Of a DNA stretch of 54,255 bases, positions 15,357 to 24,380 are shown piece after piece (position 1 is the stretch's first letter; the number at the start of each line of letters is the position of its first letter). The stretch comes from Bacteroidota bacterium (lineage in GTDB: Bacteria; Bacteroidota; Bacteroidia; Sphingobacteriales; Sphingobacteriaceae): NCBI GenBank assembly GCA_026224775.1, contig JAMFRP010000012.1, positions 1 through 54,255 of the forward strand, written 5' to 3'. The position numbers were made by a program, and so were the translations under genes. Below the pieces are notes generated by a model that was not told the origin of the DNA, did no database searches, and saw only the letters and a program-made list of their open reading frames with translations.

Positions 15357-16304
15357 ATGAAACTTTTCACTTCTGTACACGACGTAACTAATATTAATGC
15401 CCTTGCTGCCGAGGCTTTACAATTAAAGCAAAACCCATACGGGCATCAGCATTTAGGTGAAAATAAAACCTTAGGGCTTGTTTTTTTAAACCCGAGCTTG
15501 CGTACACGTATGAGCACCCAAAAAGCGGCCTTAAATTTAGGCATGAATGTAATGGTGCTTAATATGGACAAAGAAGGTTGGGCCTTAGAACTGCAGGATG
15601 GTGTAGTGATGAATGGTTCTACCGTAGAGCATATCCGTGAAGCGGCAGCTGTATTAGGCCAATATGTTGATATTATTGGGGTTCGCTCCTTCCCGGGTTT
15701 AAAAAATCGTGAGGAGGATTATAACGAAGAGATATTCAACAAGTTTGTAAAGTATTGTGGTGTACCAGTGGTAAGTCTGGAATCTGCAACCCGCCACCCA
15801 TTGCAAAGTTTGGCTGATTTGGTTACGATTACTGAATTGAAAACAAAACCACGTCCAAAGGTTGTATTAACATGGGCTCCGCATATAAAACCATTACCAC
15901 AAGCTGTACCAAACTCTTTTGCGGAATGGATGTGTAAGGCTGATGTGGATTTTACAATCGCGCACCCTAAAGGTTATGAATTAAGTACTGATTTCACTAA
16001 TGGTGCAACAATCATCCATAATCAGGATGAAGCTTTGGCTGATGCTGATTTTATCTACGTAAAAAATTGGTCGGCTTTTGAGCCTTATGGCAAGATATTG
16101 CCGGGTAATGACGATTGGATGTTGACCAATGAGAAGTTGAGGGTTACCAATGATGCTAAAGTAATGCATTGCTTACCCGTACGCCGCAATTTGGAGCTAT
16201 CTGACGAGATATTAGATGGACCTTCATCAATTGTAGTACACGAAGCCGGCAACCGTGTATGGGCTGCTCAGGCTGTACTAAAACAGATGCTCGAAAGTTT
16301 ATAA
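15357..16304 (+). CDS. argF': N-acyl-L-ornithine carbamoyltransferase (acetyl- or succinylornithine type)
   Basis: 315 residues, the special transcarbamylase class of Bacteroidota and Xanthomonas. Carbamoyl-phosphate motif SLRTR (47-51), RHPLQSLAD, PHIKPLPQAVPNSFAEWM and HCLPVRR are as in the N-acylornithine enzymes. At the residue reported to set specificity, Pro90 in the Bacteroides succinylornithine enzyme and Glu92 in the Xanthomonas acetylornithine enzyme, this protein has Val90 (NGSTVEH). As I recall, replacing that Glu by Val, Pro or Ser favoured the succinyl substrate. Succinylornithine is therefore the likelier substrate, by inference. Confidence 0.92.
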   Translation: MKLFTSVHDVTNINALAAEALQLKQNPYGHQHLGENKTLGLVFLNPSLRTRMSTQKAALNLGMNVMVLNMDKEGWALELQDGVVMNGSTVEHIREAAAVLGQYVDIIGVRSFPGLKNREEDYNEEIFNKFVKYCGVPVVSLESATRHPLQSLADLVTITELKTKPRPKVVLTWAPHIKPLPQAVPNSFAEWMCKADVDFTIAHPKGYELSTDFTNGATIIHNQDEALADADFIYVKNWSAFEPYGKILPGNDDWMLTNEKLRVTNDAKVMHCLPVRRNLELSDEILDGPSSIVVHEAGNRVWAAQAVLKQMLESL

Positions 16305-16306
16305 CG

Positions 16307-16921
16307 ATGTATATACCAAAATTCAATGCTTTCCCGGACAAGAATGAGGTTATCAGTTTTATGCGAAAGTATAGCTTTGGTACGATCATAACATCTGTAA
16401 ACAATCTGCCTATTGCAACTCATTTACCTTTTTTAGTAGATGAGAAGGACGGTGAAGTTGTTATATCGTCACATTTTGCAAAGGCGAATCCGCAGGCATT
16501 GGATGTGGGTGGGAATACCAATCTCATCATTTTTACCGAGCCTCATGCTTACATCTCGCCTAAAAATTACCCGAAAGAAGCCGAAGTACCGACCTGGAAT
16601 TATTTAGCAGTGCATGCCTATGGGAAAGCACGTTTATTGAATGGTGAGCAAGAGCATCTTGAATTGTTGGAACGAACCATCAAGAATTATGAAACTGAAT
16701 ATTTTAGCCAGTGGCAAAATCTGCCTGATGATTACAAATCAAAAATGATAAAGGGCATCGTTGGGTTTGAGATAATTGTAACTGACCTACAGGCCAAAAG
16801 TAAGCTTAGCCAAAACCGTAGCGAAGTTGAAAAAGAAAATATTATCCATTCCTTAAGCGAAAGCCCATCAGAAAGTGAACAGGAGATCGCTCAATACATG
16901 TCTTCGTTAAAGAAGCATTAA
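16307..16921 (+). CDS. PaiB-like FMN-binding protein
   Basis: 204 residues from ATG 16307, 2 bp after the carbamoyltransferase stop (the frame is open further upstream, but the start MYIPKFNAFPDKNEV is the family start). FMN-binding split-barrel of the PaiB family: LPFLVDEKDG, VVISSHFAKANPQ and the highly typical VPTWNYLAVHAYGKARLL. PaiB was described in Bacillus as affecting sporulation and protease genes. Biochemical function is uncertain, and polyamine links come from its PaiA partner. Placement at the end of an ornithine/arginine operon is suggestive but unproven. Confidence 0.88.
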   Translation: MYIPKFNAFPDKNEVISFMRKYSFGTIITSVNNLPIATHLPFLVDEKDGEVVISSHFAKANPQALDVGGNTNLIIFTEPHAYISPKNYPKEAEVPTWNYLAVHAYGKARLLNGEQEHLELLERTIKNYETEYFSQWQNLPDDYKSKMIKGIVGFEIIVTDLQAKSKLSQNRSEVEKENIIHSLSESPSESEQEIAQYMSSLKKH

Positions 16922-16962
16922 GCTTACGTGTTTAGTTATTAGCAATATCGGCGTTATTACAG

Positions 16963-17060
16963 TTCCCCTCTTGAGAGGGGGCGGGTTGGTACATGTTGTG
17001 GCAGGGGTGTGTTTTCGATATGCCGACTAACACACCCCTCCACCCCTCTCAAGAGGGGAA
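16963..17060. repeat. Inverted repeat with two nested stems, TTCCCCTCTTGAGAGGGG type
   Basis: Outer arms 16963-16980 and 17043-17060 are perfect 18-bp reverse complements, each itself a small palindrome. An inner pair AGGGGTGTGTT (17003-17013) and AACACACCCCT (17029-17039) forms a second stem with a 15-nt loop. It lies between the convergent PaiB-like gene and the antiporter gene and could serve both as a transcription barrier. Different family from the CCCCCTGAAGGGGG elements. Confidence 0.88.
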
Positions 17061-17118
17061 TCGCACCGCCCCAACCTTGAATTTGACATTTTTCTGTACT
17101 TTTCAAATGTTAAGAATA

Positions 17119-18366
17119 TTAAGCTGGTTTATTTCTAAAAGAGAAATTGATGACCCTGTTTAGGGTGAGCCCTTGTATCACTATCGAAAATATCACCACA
17201 AAATAACTGCCTGCTAAAATAATTTCGCGATAAATAGAATGCGGCAGGGATAATGCGAGTGCTATAGAAATCCCTCCACGTAAACCTGCCCAGGTTAATA
17301 TATTTACGTTTGCATAATTAATTTTCAGTGAATGCCTGAGGAAAGTAACCGGTAAAGCGATGCTAACCCACCGGACTATCAGCATTAATACAATCACTAT
17401 ACCGCCTGTGATAAAGTAGTTGGTAATAAACGAAAGGTTTATCATTTGCAAACCCAGCATAACAAACAATATGGTGTTTAACATTTCATCAACCAGCTTC
17501 CAGAATTTCCCCAGTGCTTCATTGGAATGTTCTTTGTCATCTGAATTGATGGAACGGTTACCCATAAACAGCCCCGCGGCTACTACAGCCAACGGAATTG
17601 ATAAACCCGCGTAAATACATATTAAGGAAATACTCATTACCAAAGCCAGGGAAACCAGTACAATGGTTTGAAAATCACTGATGGAACGCATTAACAGGTA
17701 TGCAAAAAATCCCATAAATATCCCTAAGGCTACACCACCAAAAACTTCCCTTACAAACAAGATAGCCGCTTTGGCAAAATCTATATTATCAGTGCCGGTT
17801 CTGGTAATTTCAAGAATAGTGATAAACAACACCAATCCTACTCCATCATTAAATAAAGATTCGCCAGTAATAATCATCTCTAAATGTGATGGCAGCTTCG
17901 AACCTTTGATGACAGCCCCTACGGCAACCGGATCTGTGGGTGATATTAATGCGCCAAATAAAAAACAATAAACAAGGTCGACATGAATATTAAACAACAA
18001 ACCTACATAGTGAAATAGTAAACCGAAAACGCCTGTGGATATAATAACACCAACCGTGCTTAATATCATAACAGGAGCCATTTCCCGTCGCAGCTTCTTC
18101 GTATCTACATTAAGCGCACCTGCAAATAGCAGGAAACCCAGCATAATATCGAGCACAACTTTAGAGAAATCGATATTTTTTGCCAGCAATGTTAAATATT
18201 TGGCAAAATAAGGGTCGGATTTATCTACAATCAGTGTTATAACGGATGCAATTACGGCTATGGTAATGATGCCTATGGTGCCCGGTAATTTAACAAAGCG
18301 GGCATTTACATAAGAGTAAACAGCACTAACAATTACAAGAAGGGCAATAATTATAAACAGATCCAT
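17119..18366 (-). CDS. Na+/H+ antiporter, CPA1 (NhaP/NHE) family
   Basis: 415 residues with about 12-13 membrane segments. The ion site ND motif is N173-D174 in TGESLFNDGVGLVLF. The preceding ISPTDPVAVGAV and the late AGLRGGISIALALSLP are CPA1 hallmarks. Exchanges Na+ (or K+) for H+ at the inner membrane. The C-terminus stops shortly after the last membrane segment, so there is no regulatory cytoplasmic tail. It is followed on the same strand, 39 bp upstream in coordinate order, by the NDH-2-like gene, which may be co-transcribed. Confidence 0.92.
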   Translation of the reverse strand: MDLFIIIALLVIVSAVYSYVNARFVKLPGTIGIITIAVIASVITLIVDKSDPYFAKYLTLLAKNIDFSKVVLDIMLGFLLFAGALNVDTKKLRREMAPVMILSTVGVIISTGVFGLLFHYVGLLFNIHVDLVYCFLFGALISPTDPVAVGAVIKGSKLPSHLEMIITGESLFNDGVGLVLFITILEITRTGTDNIDFAKAAILFVREVFGGVALGIFMGFFAYLLMRSISDFQTIVLVSLALVMSISLICIYAGLSIPLAVVAAGLFMGNRSINSDDKEHSNEALGKFWKLVDEMLNTILFVMLGLQMINLSFITNYFITGGIVIVLMLIVRWVSIALPVTFLRHSLKINYANVNILTWAGLRGGISIALALSLPHSIYREIILAGSYFVVIFSIVIQGLTLNRVINFSFRNKPA

Positions 18367-18405
18367 ACCAGTTGAATTAAGAGCCGCTCCGGCAAAAATA
18401 TATTG

Positions 18406-19704
18406 TTATTTAGCTACAGGCTCTGTCATCATGGTTTCGGTATTAAAATACCTTACTACCAGCCTATTGTCACTGTTTCTATTAAAATAATTAAGGAACC
18501 ATGTTAAAAATACGCTTAACTTGTTACTAAAACCTGCAAGCGTTAGTATATGCACAAAGCCCCACAATAACCAGGCAAAAAATCCCTGAAAATGGAATAT
18601 GCCCAAATCTGCCACTGCCTTATTGCGACCAATAGTAGCTAACGACCCTTTATCAAGATATTTAAAGGGAATGGTAGGTTCGCCTTTAATTAAATGTAAA
18701 ATGTTTTTTGCTAAATGCTGCCCCTGCTGCATCGCTGCCGGTGCAACGCCTGGAAGCCCGTTAGGCATATCGCTGGTGATCATAGCTGCTACATCTCCTA
18801 TCGCGAAAATATTTTCATAGCCATTAACCCGGCTAATTTCATCGGTTAATATACGGCTGCCCCTGGTAATAGTATCCTCCGGGATTCCGTCGATCAACTC
18901 CCCTTTTACGCCTGCTGCCCAAAATACATTCCGTGTATGAATTACTTTGCCATCATCAATTTTAAGTTCATAACCATCATAACTTTGTACATGCACGCCA
19001 TTGTAAATAGTTACTTCGCCTTCCTCTAAAAACTCTTTTACTTTTTGGGATGCTTTTGGTGTCATGGCAGCCAGCAGCCTGTCTTTTCCCTCTACCAAAT
19101 ACACTTTCATGTGCTGTTTTTTTAAGCCATGATAATCTTTCACTAAAATCAATTGCCTCATTTCGGCTAACGCTCCTGATAGTTCAACGCCGGTAGGGCC
19201 GCCGCCAACTACCACAAAGGTCATTAAGGCTTCCCTCTCGTTATATGTCTTGGTTACTAATGCTTTTTCCAGATTTTGCAGGATCAGGCTCCTAAGATTC
19301 AATGCTTCAGGAATATTTTTCATCGGCATAGCAAAGTGCTCTATCTCCTTGTTACCGAAAAAATTAGTATTTGATCCGGTAGCTACTACTAAATAATCAT
19401 AGCTTATATCGCCAATATCGGTACTTACTGTATTACTCTCCGGATTAATCTTTTTAACATCAGTCAGGAAAAATCTGAAGTTATCCTGTTTAGTGAATAT
19501 CCTACGAATAGGGAAGCCTATTGAATCAGCAGGAATGGCTCCCATCGCTACCTGGTAAAGTAAAGGTTGAAAGGTATGATAATTATGTCTGTCAAGCATC
19601 ATCACCTTTACAGGTGCATTCTTAAGGTGCTTAGCTAATTGTATTCCTCCAAATCCCCCGCCGATTATAACAACACGAGGTACGCTTTTATTTGGTGTAT
19701 CCAT
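18406..19704 (-). CDS. ndh: Type II NADH:quinone oxidoreductase-like protein (NDH-2)
   Basis: 432 residues. FAD-binding GGGFGG (15-20), NADH-binding GGGPTG (167-172), the quinone-site stretch FQPLLYQVA (45-53) and the late FAD motif NIFAIGDVAAM are those of NDH-2. A hydrophobic/amphipathic C-terminal part (FFAWLLWGFVHILTLAGF and on) fits peripheral membrane attachment. It passes electrons from NADH to menaquinone without proton pumping. It is the first gene of the two-gene unit with the antiporter, so both may respond to the energetic state of the membrane. Confidence 0.9.
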   Translation of the reverse strand: MDTPNKSVPRVVIIGGGFGGIQLAKHLKNAPVKVMMLDRHNYHTFQPLLYQVAMGAIPADSIGFPIRRIFTKQDNFRFFLTDVKKINPESNTVSTDIGDISYDYLVVATGSNTNFFGNKEIEHFAMPMKNIPEALNLRSLILQNLEKALVTKTYNEREALMTFVVVGGGPTGVELSGALAEMRQLILVKDYHGLKKQHMKVYLVEGKDRLLAAMTPKASQKVKEFLEEGEVTIYNGVHVQSYDGYELKIDDGKVIHTRNVFWAAGVKGELIDGIPEDTITRGSRILTDEISRVNGYENIFAIGDVAAMITSDMPNGLPGVAPAAMQQGQHLAKNILHLIKGEPTIPFKYLDKGSLATIGRNKAVADLGIFHFQGFFAWLLWGFVHILTLAGFSNKLSVFLTWFLNYFNRNSDNRLVVRYFNTETMMTEPVAK

Positions 19705-20166
19705 ATTTTACTATAAGCAATAAAACTACCATTTGTGTTTTTAAATAATGTAATACGTATGTTATTTATGACAAAACTATCCGTTGGACATAAAACTAAC
19801 AAGTAGCATAATTAGATAAAATTTATTAAAAGAATATCTGATCTATTATTTCTCATTCAGGCATCATTTCATGTCAAATAATACGAAGTTGAGGGACATA
19901 CATTCCATTTTGGTAGGGTTATAATAACTTTAAATAACAATCAAATGATTATTATACAGTTTTTGGTAAAATTTTATAAAAAAAGGTTTATTACTGATTA
20001 AATTTTAATAATAAATGACTAAAATTTACTATTTTTAACCGCATAGTAGTTTAAAATATAATAAAATAGTCTTTTTTTACTTATTTATATACATAGGTAA
20101 AAGATTATTTTTTAGCGAAATAATAGCAAAAGAGCTTCTATTTGCGTAGAAGTATTTGTTTAACTT
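19705..20166. other. AT-rich divergent intergenic region (NDH-2 / argB)
   Basis: 462 bp without a gene. Very AT-rich. Near the argB end a hairpin CTTCTA (20135-20140) / TAGAAG (20147-20152) encloses TTTGCG and a TCTATTTG sequence that resembles a weak -7 box. No leader peptide with Arg codons is visible here, unlike upstream of the main arginine operon. It must contain both divergent promoters, which I cannot pin down. Confidence 0.5.
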
Positions 20167-20982
20167 ATGGACAAGAACAAAAAGAGAAACGCTTTACATA
20201 TTATAAAAATTGGCGGGAACGTTATAGATAATTCAGAAAATCTTCACAATTTTTTGAAGGATTTTACAGAACTGGAAGGATATAAGATATTAGTTCATGG
20301 CGGCGGCAAAGTGGCCACCCAGCTTTCAGAAACATTGGGCATCGAAGCAAAGATGGTTGATGGCAGGCGAATTACCGATATTGAAACGCTGCGCATAGTA
20401 ACCATGGTTTATGGTGGCCTCATTAATAAAAACATTATTGCCCAACTGCAACGGTTTGGCAATAATGCTATTGGCCTTACAGGTGCCGACGGTAATTTTA
20501 TACGTACAAAAAAACGACCGGTAAAAACTATTGATTATGGTTTTGTGGGCGATATTGACGAAAAATCAATTGATCCTGAAAACATAAAAAAATTAATGGA
20601 TGCCGGGTTCACCCCCGTTTTTTGTGCACTTACACACGATGGAGAAGGACAATTACTAAACACCAATGCCGATACTATTGCATCGGCGCTGGCGGTTTCA
20701 TTAGCTGATTTATATGAAACCACTTTAATATATTGTTTCGAGAAAAAGGGTGTATTAAAAGATATTGATGATGAAGAATCATTAATAAAAGAAATTGACC
20801 TTACACATTACGAAGAATTAAAACAACAACAAATAATACACAGCGGGATGCTGCCTAAGCTTGATAATGCTTTTACTGCCATTAATTGTGGCGTAAAATC
20901 GGTGATTATTGGCCATGCAGCAGACCTCGGCAAGTTAAAACAGAATAGCTCATTTGGAACTCGTTTAAGTAAAAACGCATGA
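20167..20982 (+). CDS. argB: Acetylglutamate kinase (N-acyl-glutamate kinase)
   Basis: 271 residues. Amino-acid kinase fold: KIGGNVIDN (16-24), VHGGGKVATQ with the glycine-rich phosphate loop, and GLTGADGNFI. It phosphorylates acylglutamate in step two. There is no N-terminal kinked helix extension as in arginine-inhibited hexameric enzymes (the kinase domain starts within 15 residues), so direct arginine feedback on this enzyme is doubtful. It is separated from the rest of the pathway genes by two opposite-strand genes and overlaps proC by 4 bp. Confidence 0.93.
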   Translation: MDKNKKRNALHIIKIGGNVIDNSENLHNFLKDFTELEGYKILVHGGGKVATQLSETLGIEAKMVDGRRITDIETLRIVTMVYGGLINKNIIAQLQRFGNNAIGLTGADGNFIRTKKRPVKTIDYGFVGDIDEKSIDPENIKKLMDAGFTPVFCALTHDGEGQLLNTNADTIASALAVSLADLYETTLIYCFEKKGVLKDIDDEESLIKEIDLTHYEELKQQQIIHSGMLPKLDNAFTAINCGVKSVIIGHAADLGKLKQNSSFGTRLSKNA

Positions 20983-21797
20983 ATTCACAACAAAATATCG
21001 CCATAATTGGCAGCGGAAACATTGGCTTATCATTAGCTAAAGGATTGGTAAAAGGGGGGATATGCAAACCGCAGCAGATTATACTTACCCGTAGAAACAT
21101 TACAACGTTGGACTCATTGGCAGACGAGGGTTATTACGTTACCGATAACAACATTAAAGCTGTTAAACGTGCGGACATTGTTGTGTTGGCGGTGTTGCCA
21201 CAGCAGTTGAATAAACTACTCGACGAAATTAAACCAGCCATTAAATCTGAGAAGCAATTGCTGGTTTCTGTTATATCCGGCGTTACTTGTGCCGATATAC
21301 GTAAGCAATTGGATATTAATGTGCAGGTTATCCGTGCAATGCCTAATACGGCTATTGCCATAGGCCATTCCATGACCTGTATTGCTACTGATAATGGCAC
21401 TACTAAAAACATCAACCTGGTAAAATCATTATTTGATACTGTTGGTGTAAGCATCCAGATAAACGAAGAGCTGATGACATCGGCTACTGCGCTTTGCGCC
21501 TGTGGTATCGCCTTCTTCTTAAGATCGATCAGAGCAGCCTCACAGGGTGGAACTGAAATTGGTTTCCACTCTGCTGACGCGCTTAAAATGGCTGCACAAA
21601 CTGCCAAAGGAGCTGCTGATTTAATTTTACAATTGTCCTCACATCCGGAGCAGGAAATTGATAAGGTAACCTCGCCAAGCGGCTGCACTATTGCAGGCTT
21701 AAATGAGATGGAGCATAATGGGTTTAGTTCAGCTATGATAAAGGGCATCAAATTATCGGCAGATAAGGCAGGTGAGTTGTATCACACTGAAAACTAA
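20979..21797 (+). CDS. proC: Pyrroline-5-carboxylate reductase
   Basis: 272 residues. NAD(P)-binding IIGSGNIGLSLAKGLVKGG at the N-terminus and the C-terminal dimer domain with the signature SPSGCTIAGLNEMEHNGF. Last step of proline synthesis. The start codon overlaps the argB stop (ATGA), so the two are translationally coupled, linking proline and arginine synthesis from glutamate. Confidence 0.93.
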   Translation: MNSQQNIAIIGSGNIGLSLAKGLVKGGICKPQQIILTRRNITTLDSLADEGYYVTDNNIKAVKRADIVVLAVLPQQLNKLLDEIKPAIKSEKQLLVSVISGVTCADIRKQLDINVQVIRAMPNTAIAIGHSMTCIATDNGTTKNINLVKSLFDTVGVSIQINEELMTSATALCACGIAFFLRSIRAASQGGTEIGFHSADALKMAAQTAKGAADLILQLSSHPEQEIDKVTSPSGCTIAGLNEMEHNGFSSAMIKGIKLSADKAGELYHTEN

Positions 21798-21811
21798 CAT
21801 TCAGCTAGTTA

Positions 21812-22432
21812 ATGGATTTTGTACCTTTTGATACTGCTGGGCTTACAGTAAGCCAGTTTGATGATCTTTATCAAACTTATAATGTGCTTAAGGAGAAGTT
21901 CGATATTCAACCTACTGGTAATATCAATTTCAATTTAGATGGGTTTGAGTCATTTAAATTTTATACTGACACCAAAATCAGGGGTTCATTTGTAATTAAG
22001 CGCGCTAAAAATGATTGTTATATATTATTTGTAGAGGTACGTTACAAAACAATGGGTGGTAAATCGGGCTACACTTATCATCAGGACTATCAAACCTGGG
22101 CTATCTCTTATTTAAAACAAGATTTTGGCAGAGTGTTGATTCGCAGGGAAACATTAGCAGATAAAATAGTGGAGCTGGTTCATCCGGTGGAGATAGACTT
22201 TGCAGAAGATAAGGCATTTAGCGATACCTTTTATGTATTAGCTAACGATCATCAGAAAGCTATTACCGGGATTAACCGCAATTTCAGGAATGCGGTTATG
22301 GATATTAGATCAGATAATTTTGTTATCGAGATAAATGAACACTCATTGCTTATCGGAAACCGCAACACCCTATCGCCGGAGAAATCAATTCACTTAGCAG
22401 AATTTATCGAGCGGATCGCGAATTTATGCTGA
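21812..22432 (+). CDS. Protein of unknown function downstream of proC
   Basis: 206 residues, soluble, no signal peptide. Mixed alpha/beta with many aromatic residues, for example VEVRYKTMGGKSGYTYHQDYQTW. No motif recognised. It lies 14 bp after proC on the same strand and convergent to the ABC ATPase, 13 bp away, so it is probably the last gene of the argB-proC transcript. Function unknown. Confidence 0.7.
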   Translation: MDFVPFDTAGLTVSQFDDLYQTYNVLKEKFDIQPTGNINFNLDGFESFKFYTDTKIRGSFVIKRAKNDCYILFVEVRYKTMGGKSGYTYHQDYQTWAISYLKQDFGRVLIRRETLADKIVELVHPVEIDFAEDKAFSDTFYVLANDHQKAITGINRNFRNAVMDIRSDNFVIEINEHSLLIGNRNTLSPEKSIHLAEFIERIANLC

Positions 22433-22445
22433 TAGGTTTAAGCCG

Positions 22446-23168
22446 TTAAACTTTGATGGTACTTCTGTCAACTTTATGAATATCGGTATTTAGGTAATCT
22501 TTTTCCACTAAGCCATCGCGCATGCGTACAATTCGGTGGGCATGCTGGGCAATATCCTCTTCGTGCGTTACTAATATAATAGTATTGCCTTTATCATGAA
22601 TATCCTCAATTAGCCCCATTATTTCTATAGAGGTTTTGGTATCAAGGTTACCGGTCGGCTCATCGGCCAATATAATTGATGGATTATTGATCAATGCTCT
22701 CGCTACAGCAACACGCTGCCTTTGTCCGCCTGAAAGCTCGTTAGGTTTGTGCGTTACACGATTGCCAAGGCCAACATTTTCCAAAGATTGTTTTGCCCGG
22801 TCGAGCCTTTCATCTCTACTAATTCCCGCATAAACCAAGGGTAGGGCCACGTTTTCCAAGGCGCTGTTACGAGGCAATAAGTTAAAGGTTTGGAATACAA
22901 AACCAATCTCAGAGTTACGAACCTCGGCAAGATCATTCTCCGTCATATGGCTTACATTGATCCCGTTAAGGATGTATTCACCTTTACTTGGGGTATCCAA
23001 ACAACCTAAAATATTCATCAGGGTTGATTTACCTGAACCAGACGGCCCCATCAGTGCCACAAATTCACCTTTATTTATCGTTAACGATACCGATTTAAGC
23101 GCGTGAATAATTTCAGTGCCTATTACATATTTTCGTCCAATATCCTTAATGGTAATTAATGGCTCCAT
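22446..23168 (-). CDS. ABC transporter ATP-binding protein, MacB/LolD type
   Basis: 240 residues. Walker [10 protein letters not shown] (41-49), signature [15 protein letters not shown], Walker [13 protein letters not shown] and switch His in [15 protein letters not shown]. The ADEPTGNLD form marks the MacB/LolD/FtsE branch that works with FtsX-like permeases in lipoprotein or substrate extrusion across the periplasm. No permease is adjacent, so its partner is encoded elsewhere. Confidence 0.92.
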   Translation of the reverse strand: MEPLITIKDIGRKYVIGTEIIHALKSVSLTINKGEFVALMGPSGSGKSTLMNILGCLDTPSKGEYILNGINVSHMTENDLAEVRNSEIGFVFQTFNLLPRNSALENVALPLVYAGISRDERLDRAKQSLENVGLGNRVTHKPNELSGGQRQRVAVARALINNPSIILADEPTGNLDTKTSIEIMGLIEDIHDKGNTIILVTHEEDIAQHAHRIVRMRDGLVEKDYLNTDIHKVDRSTIKV

Positions 23169-23234
23169 GCGTTTTTGTTTGTTGGACTAAGGTTGGGATT
23201 GTTTTGTTACACAGGTTTGTTTTTATTCCTTTTA

Positions 23235-23321
23235 TTGTCATTCTGAGCAGAGCGAAGAATCTATCAGTCATGCATGACGTTTGCAATGTTCTGAGATTCT
23301 TCGCTCCGCTCAGAATGACAA
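23235..23321. repeat. Inverted repeat of the GTCATTCTGAGC type
   Basis: Arms 23235-23262 and 23294-23321 (28 bp) are reverse complements with one mismatch. Same family as 9447-9540. It sits between gatC and the ABC ATPase gene on the minus strand. Confidence 0.9.
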
Positions 23322-23335
23322 GCAGGTAAGCACTT

Positions 23336-23626
23336 CTACTTCTCGATAACTTTCGCTACCAAAAAATATTCATCAGTATGTTTAGGTGAGTTTTCCAACC
23401 CTTCTTCAGTAGTAATTTCTTGTTTAATAATATCTTCACGTAAAACGTTAACCTCGTCGGTCATATAAACCAGGGGTTCAACGCCTGTGGTATCAATTTC
23501 ATTTAGCTTGGCCATAAAGTCCAGTATCTTGCTCATATCCTTTATCATCTCATCCTTTTCATCTTCTGCAAGTTCAAGGCGAGCCAGGTTGGCTACTTTT
23601 TCAACTGTTTCCTTATCAATTATCAT
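23336..23626 (-). CDS. gatC: Asp-tRNA(Asn)/Glu-tRNA(Gln) amidotransferase subunit C
   Basis: 96 residues, the normal GatC length. The start MIIDKETVEKVANLARLEL and the later ILDFMAKLNEIDTTGVEPL are the conserved core that holds GatA and GatB together. It enables transamidation of misacylated Glu-tRNA(Gln) (and Asp-tRNA(Asn)). The start overlaps the plsC stop by 4 bp, so the two are co-translated. gatA and gatB are not in the window. Confidence 0.94.
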   Translation of the reverse strand: MIIDKETVEKVANLARLELAEDEKDEMIKDMSKILDFMAKLNEIDTTGVEPLVYMTDEVNVLREDIIKQEITTEEGLENSPKHTDEYFLVAKVIEK

Positions 23627-24366
23627 AATGCTGATTGTAATTTTTGATCCATTATTGCATAAACCTTATCGCGCAGCGCATCCGCGTCATCAACGGTCAT
23701 ATCCTTCGTTTCGATGGGCTTATGCACAAATATATGACAAACGCCCGGTTTACTGCCATATTTAAGGCCATCGTCCCACAAAATCTTCCAGGTATCTAGC
23801 GCGGTTACCGGAATTATGGGCACTTGCATTTCAATAGCCAAACGGAACGGGCCATTTTTAAATTCTACTAATCTGGGTGGATAATTCCCCGAGATTGTTC
23901 CTTCAGGGAATACCACCATACTCATTCCATTCTCCAAACGCTCTACTGCCTTTTTATAAGCCCGAAAGGATGCGATTGTACTTTTCCTGTTTACTGGTAT
24001 ATCTACAGTGCGAAAAAATAATCCTGTTACAAACCCATTCAACAATTCCTCTTTTCCCATAAAAGAAAAATTATTTTTAGTGAGTATACTCACTGCCGTA
24101 ATATCAAGGTTGGAAGTATGATTTGGGCACATGATATAAGTACGCGACCAATCGATAGGTTCTTCCAATTCGAAATCATACCTGATACCGGCAACAATGG
24201 AGCTTAAATACCCCCATAAACGCCGCATTTTATTCATGGATGTGTATCGCTCCGGCTTACGCGAAAAGTAATACATCAGCGGCCAAAGGATAACATAAAA
24301 AGTGCCCACACTATAACGATAAAAATAAGTGTGTACTTTTTTTAGGAATAATTTCATTAGCCCCAA
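23623..24366 (-). CDS. plsC: 1-acyl-sn-glycerol-3-phosphate acyltransferase
   Basis: 247 residues. LPLAT family: catalytic NHTSNLD (82-88, HX4D), substrate-binding FPEGT (153-157) and VPIIPV near 190. An N-terminal hydrophobic segment (about 20-35) anchors it to the inner membrane. It makes phosphatidic acid from lysophosphatidic acid. Upstream lies a shrunken relic that resembles its two ends joined together. Confidence 0.93.
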   Translation of the reverse strand: MGLMKLFLKKVHTYFYRYSVGTFYVILWPLMYYFSRKPERYTSMNKMRRLWGYLSSIVAGIRYDFELEEPIDWSRTYIMCPNHTSNLDITAVSILTKNNFSFMGKEELLNGFVTGLFFRTVDIPVNRKSTIASFRAYKKAVERLENGMSMVVFPEGTISGNYPPRLVEFKNGPFRLAIEMQVPIIPVTALDTWKILWDDGLKYGSKPGVCHIFVHKPIETKDMTVDDADALRDKVYAIMDQKLQSAL

Positions 24367-24380
24367 ATGTAAATAAATAG

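Noticed and set aside
16259..16306. An extended start of the PaiB-like gene inside the carbamoyltransferase gene
   Set aside because: The ATG at 16307 gives the family N-terminus and sits 2 bp after the preceding stop. The extension is just the overlapping gene in another frame.
21134..21751. A 205-codon open frame opposite proC
   Set aside because: proC on the plus strand has complete family motifs. The antisense frame has no recognisable domain and lies wholly within it.
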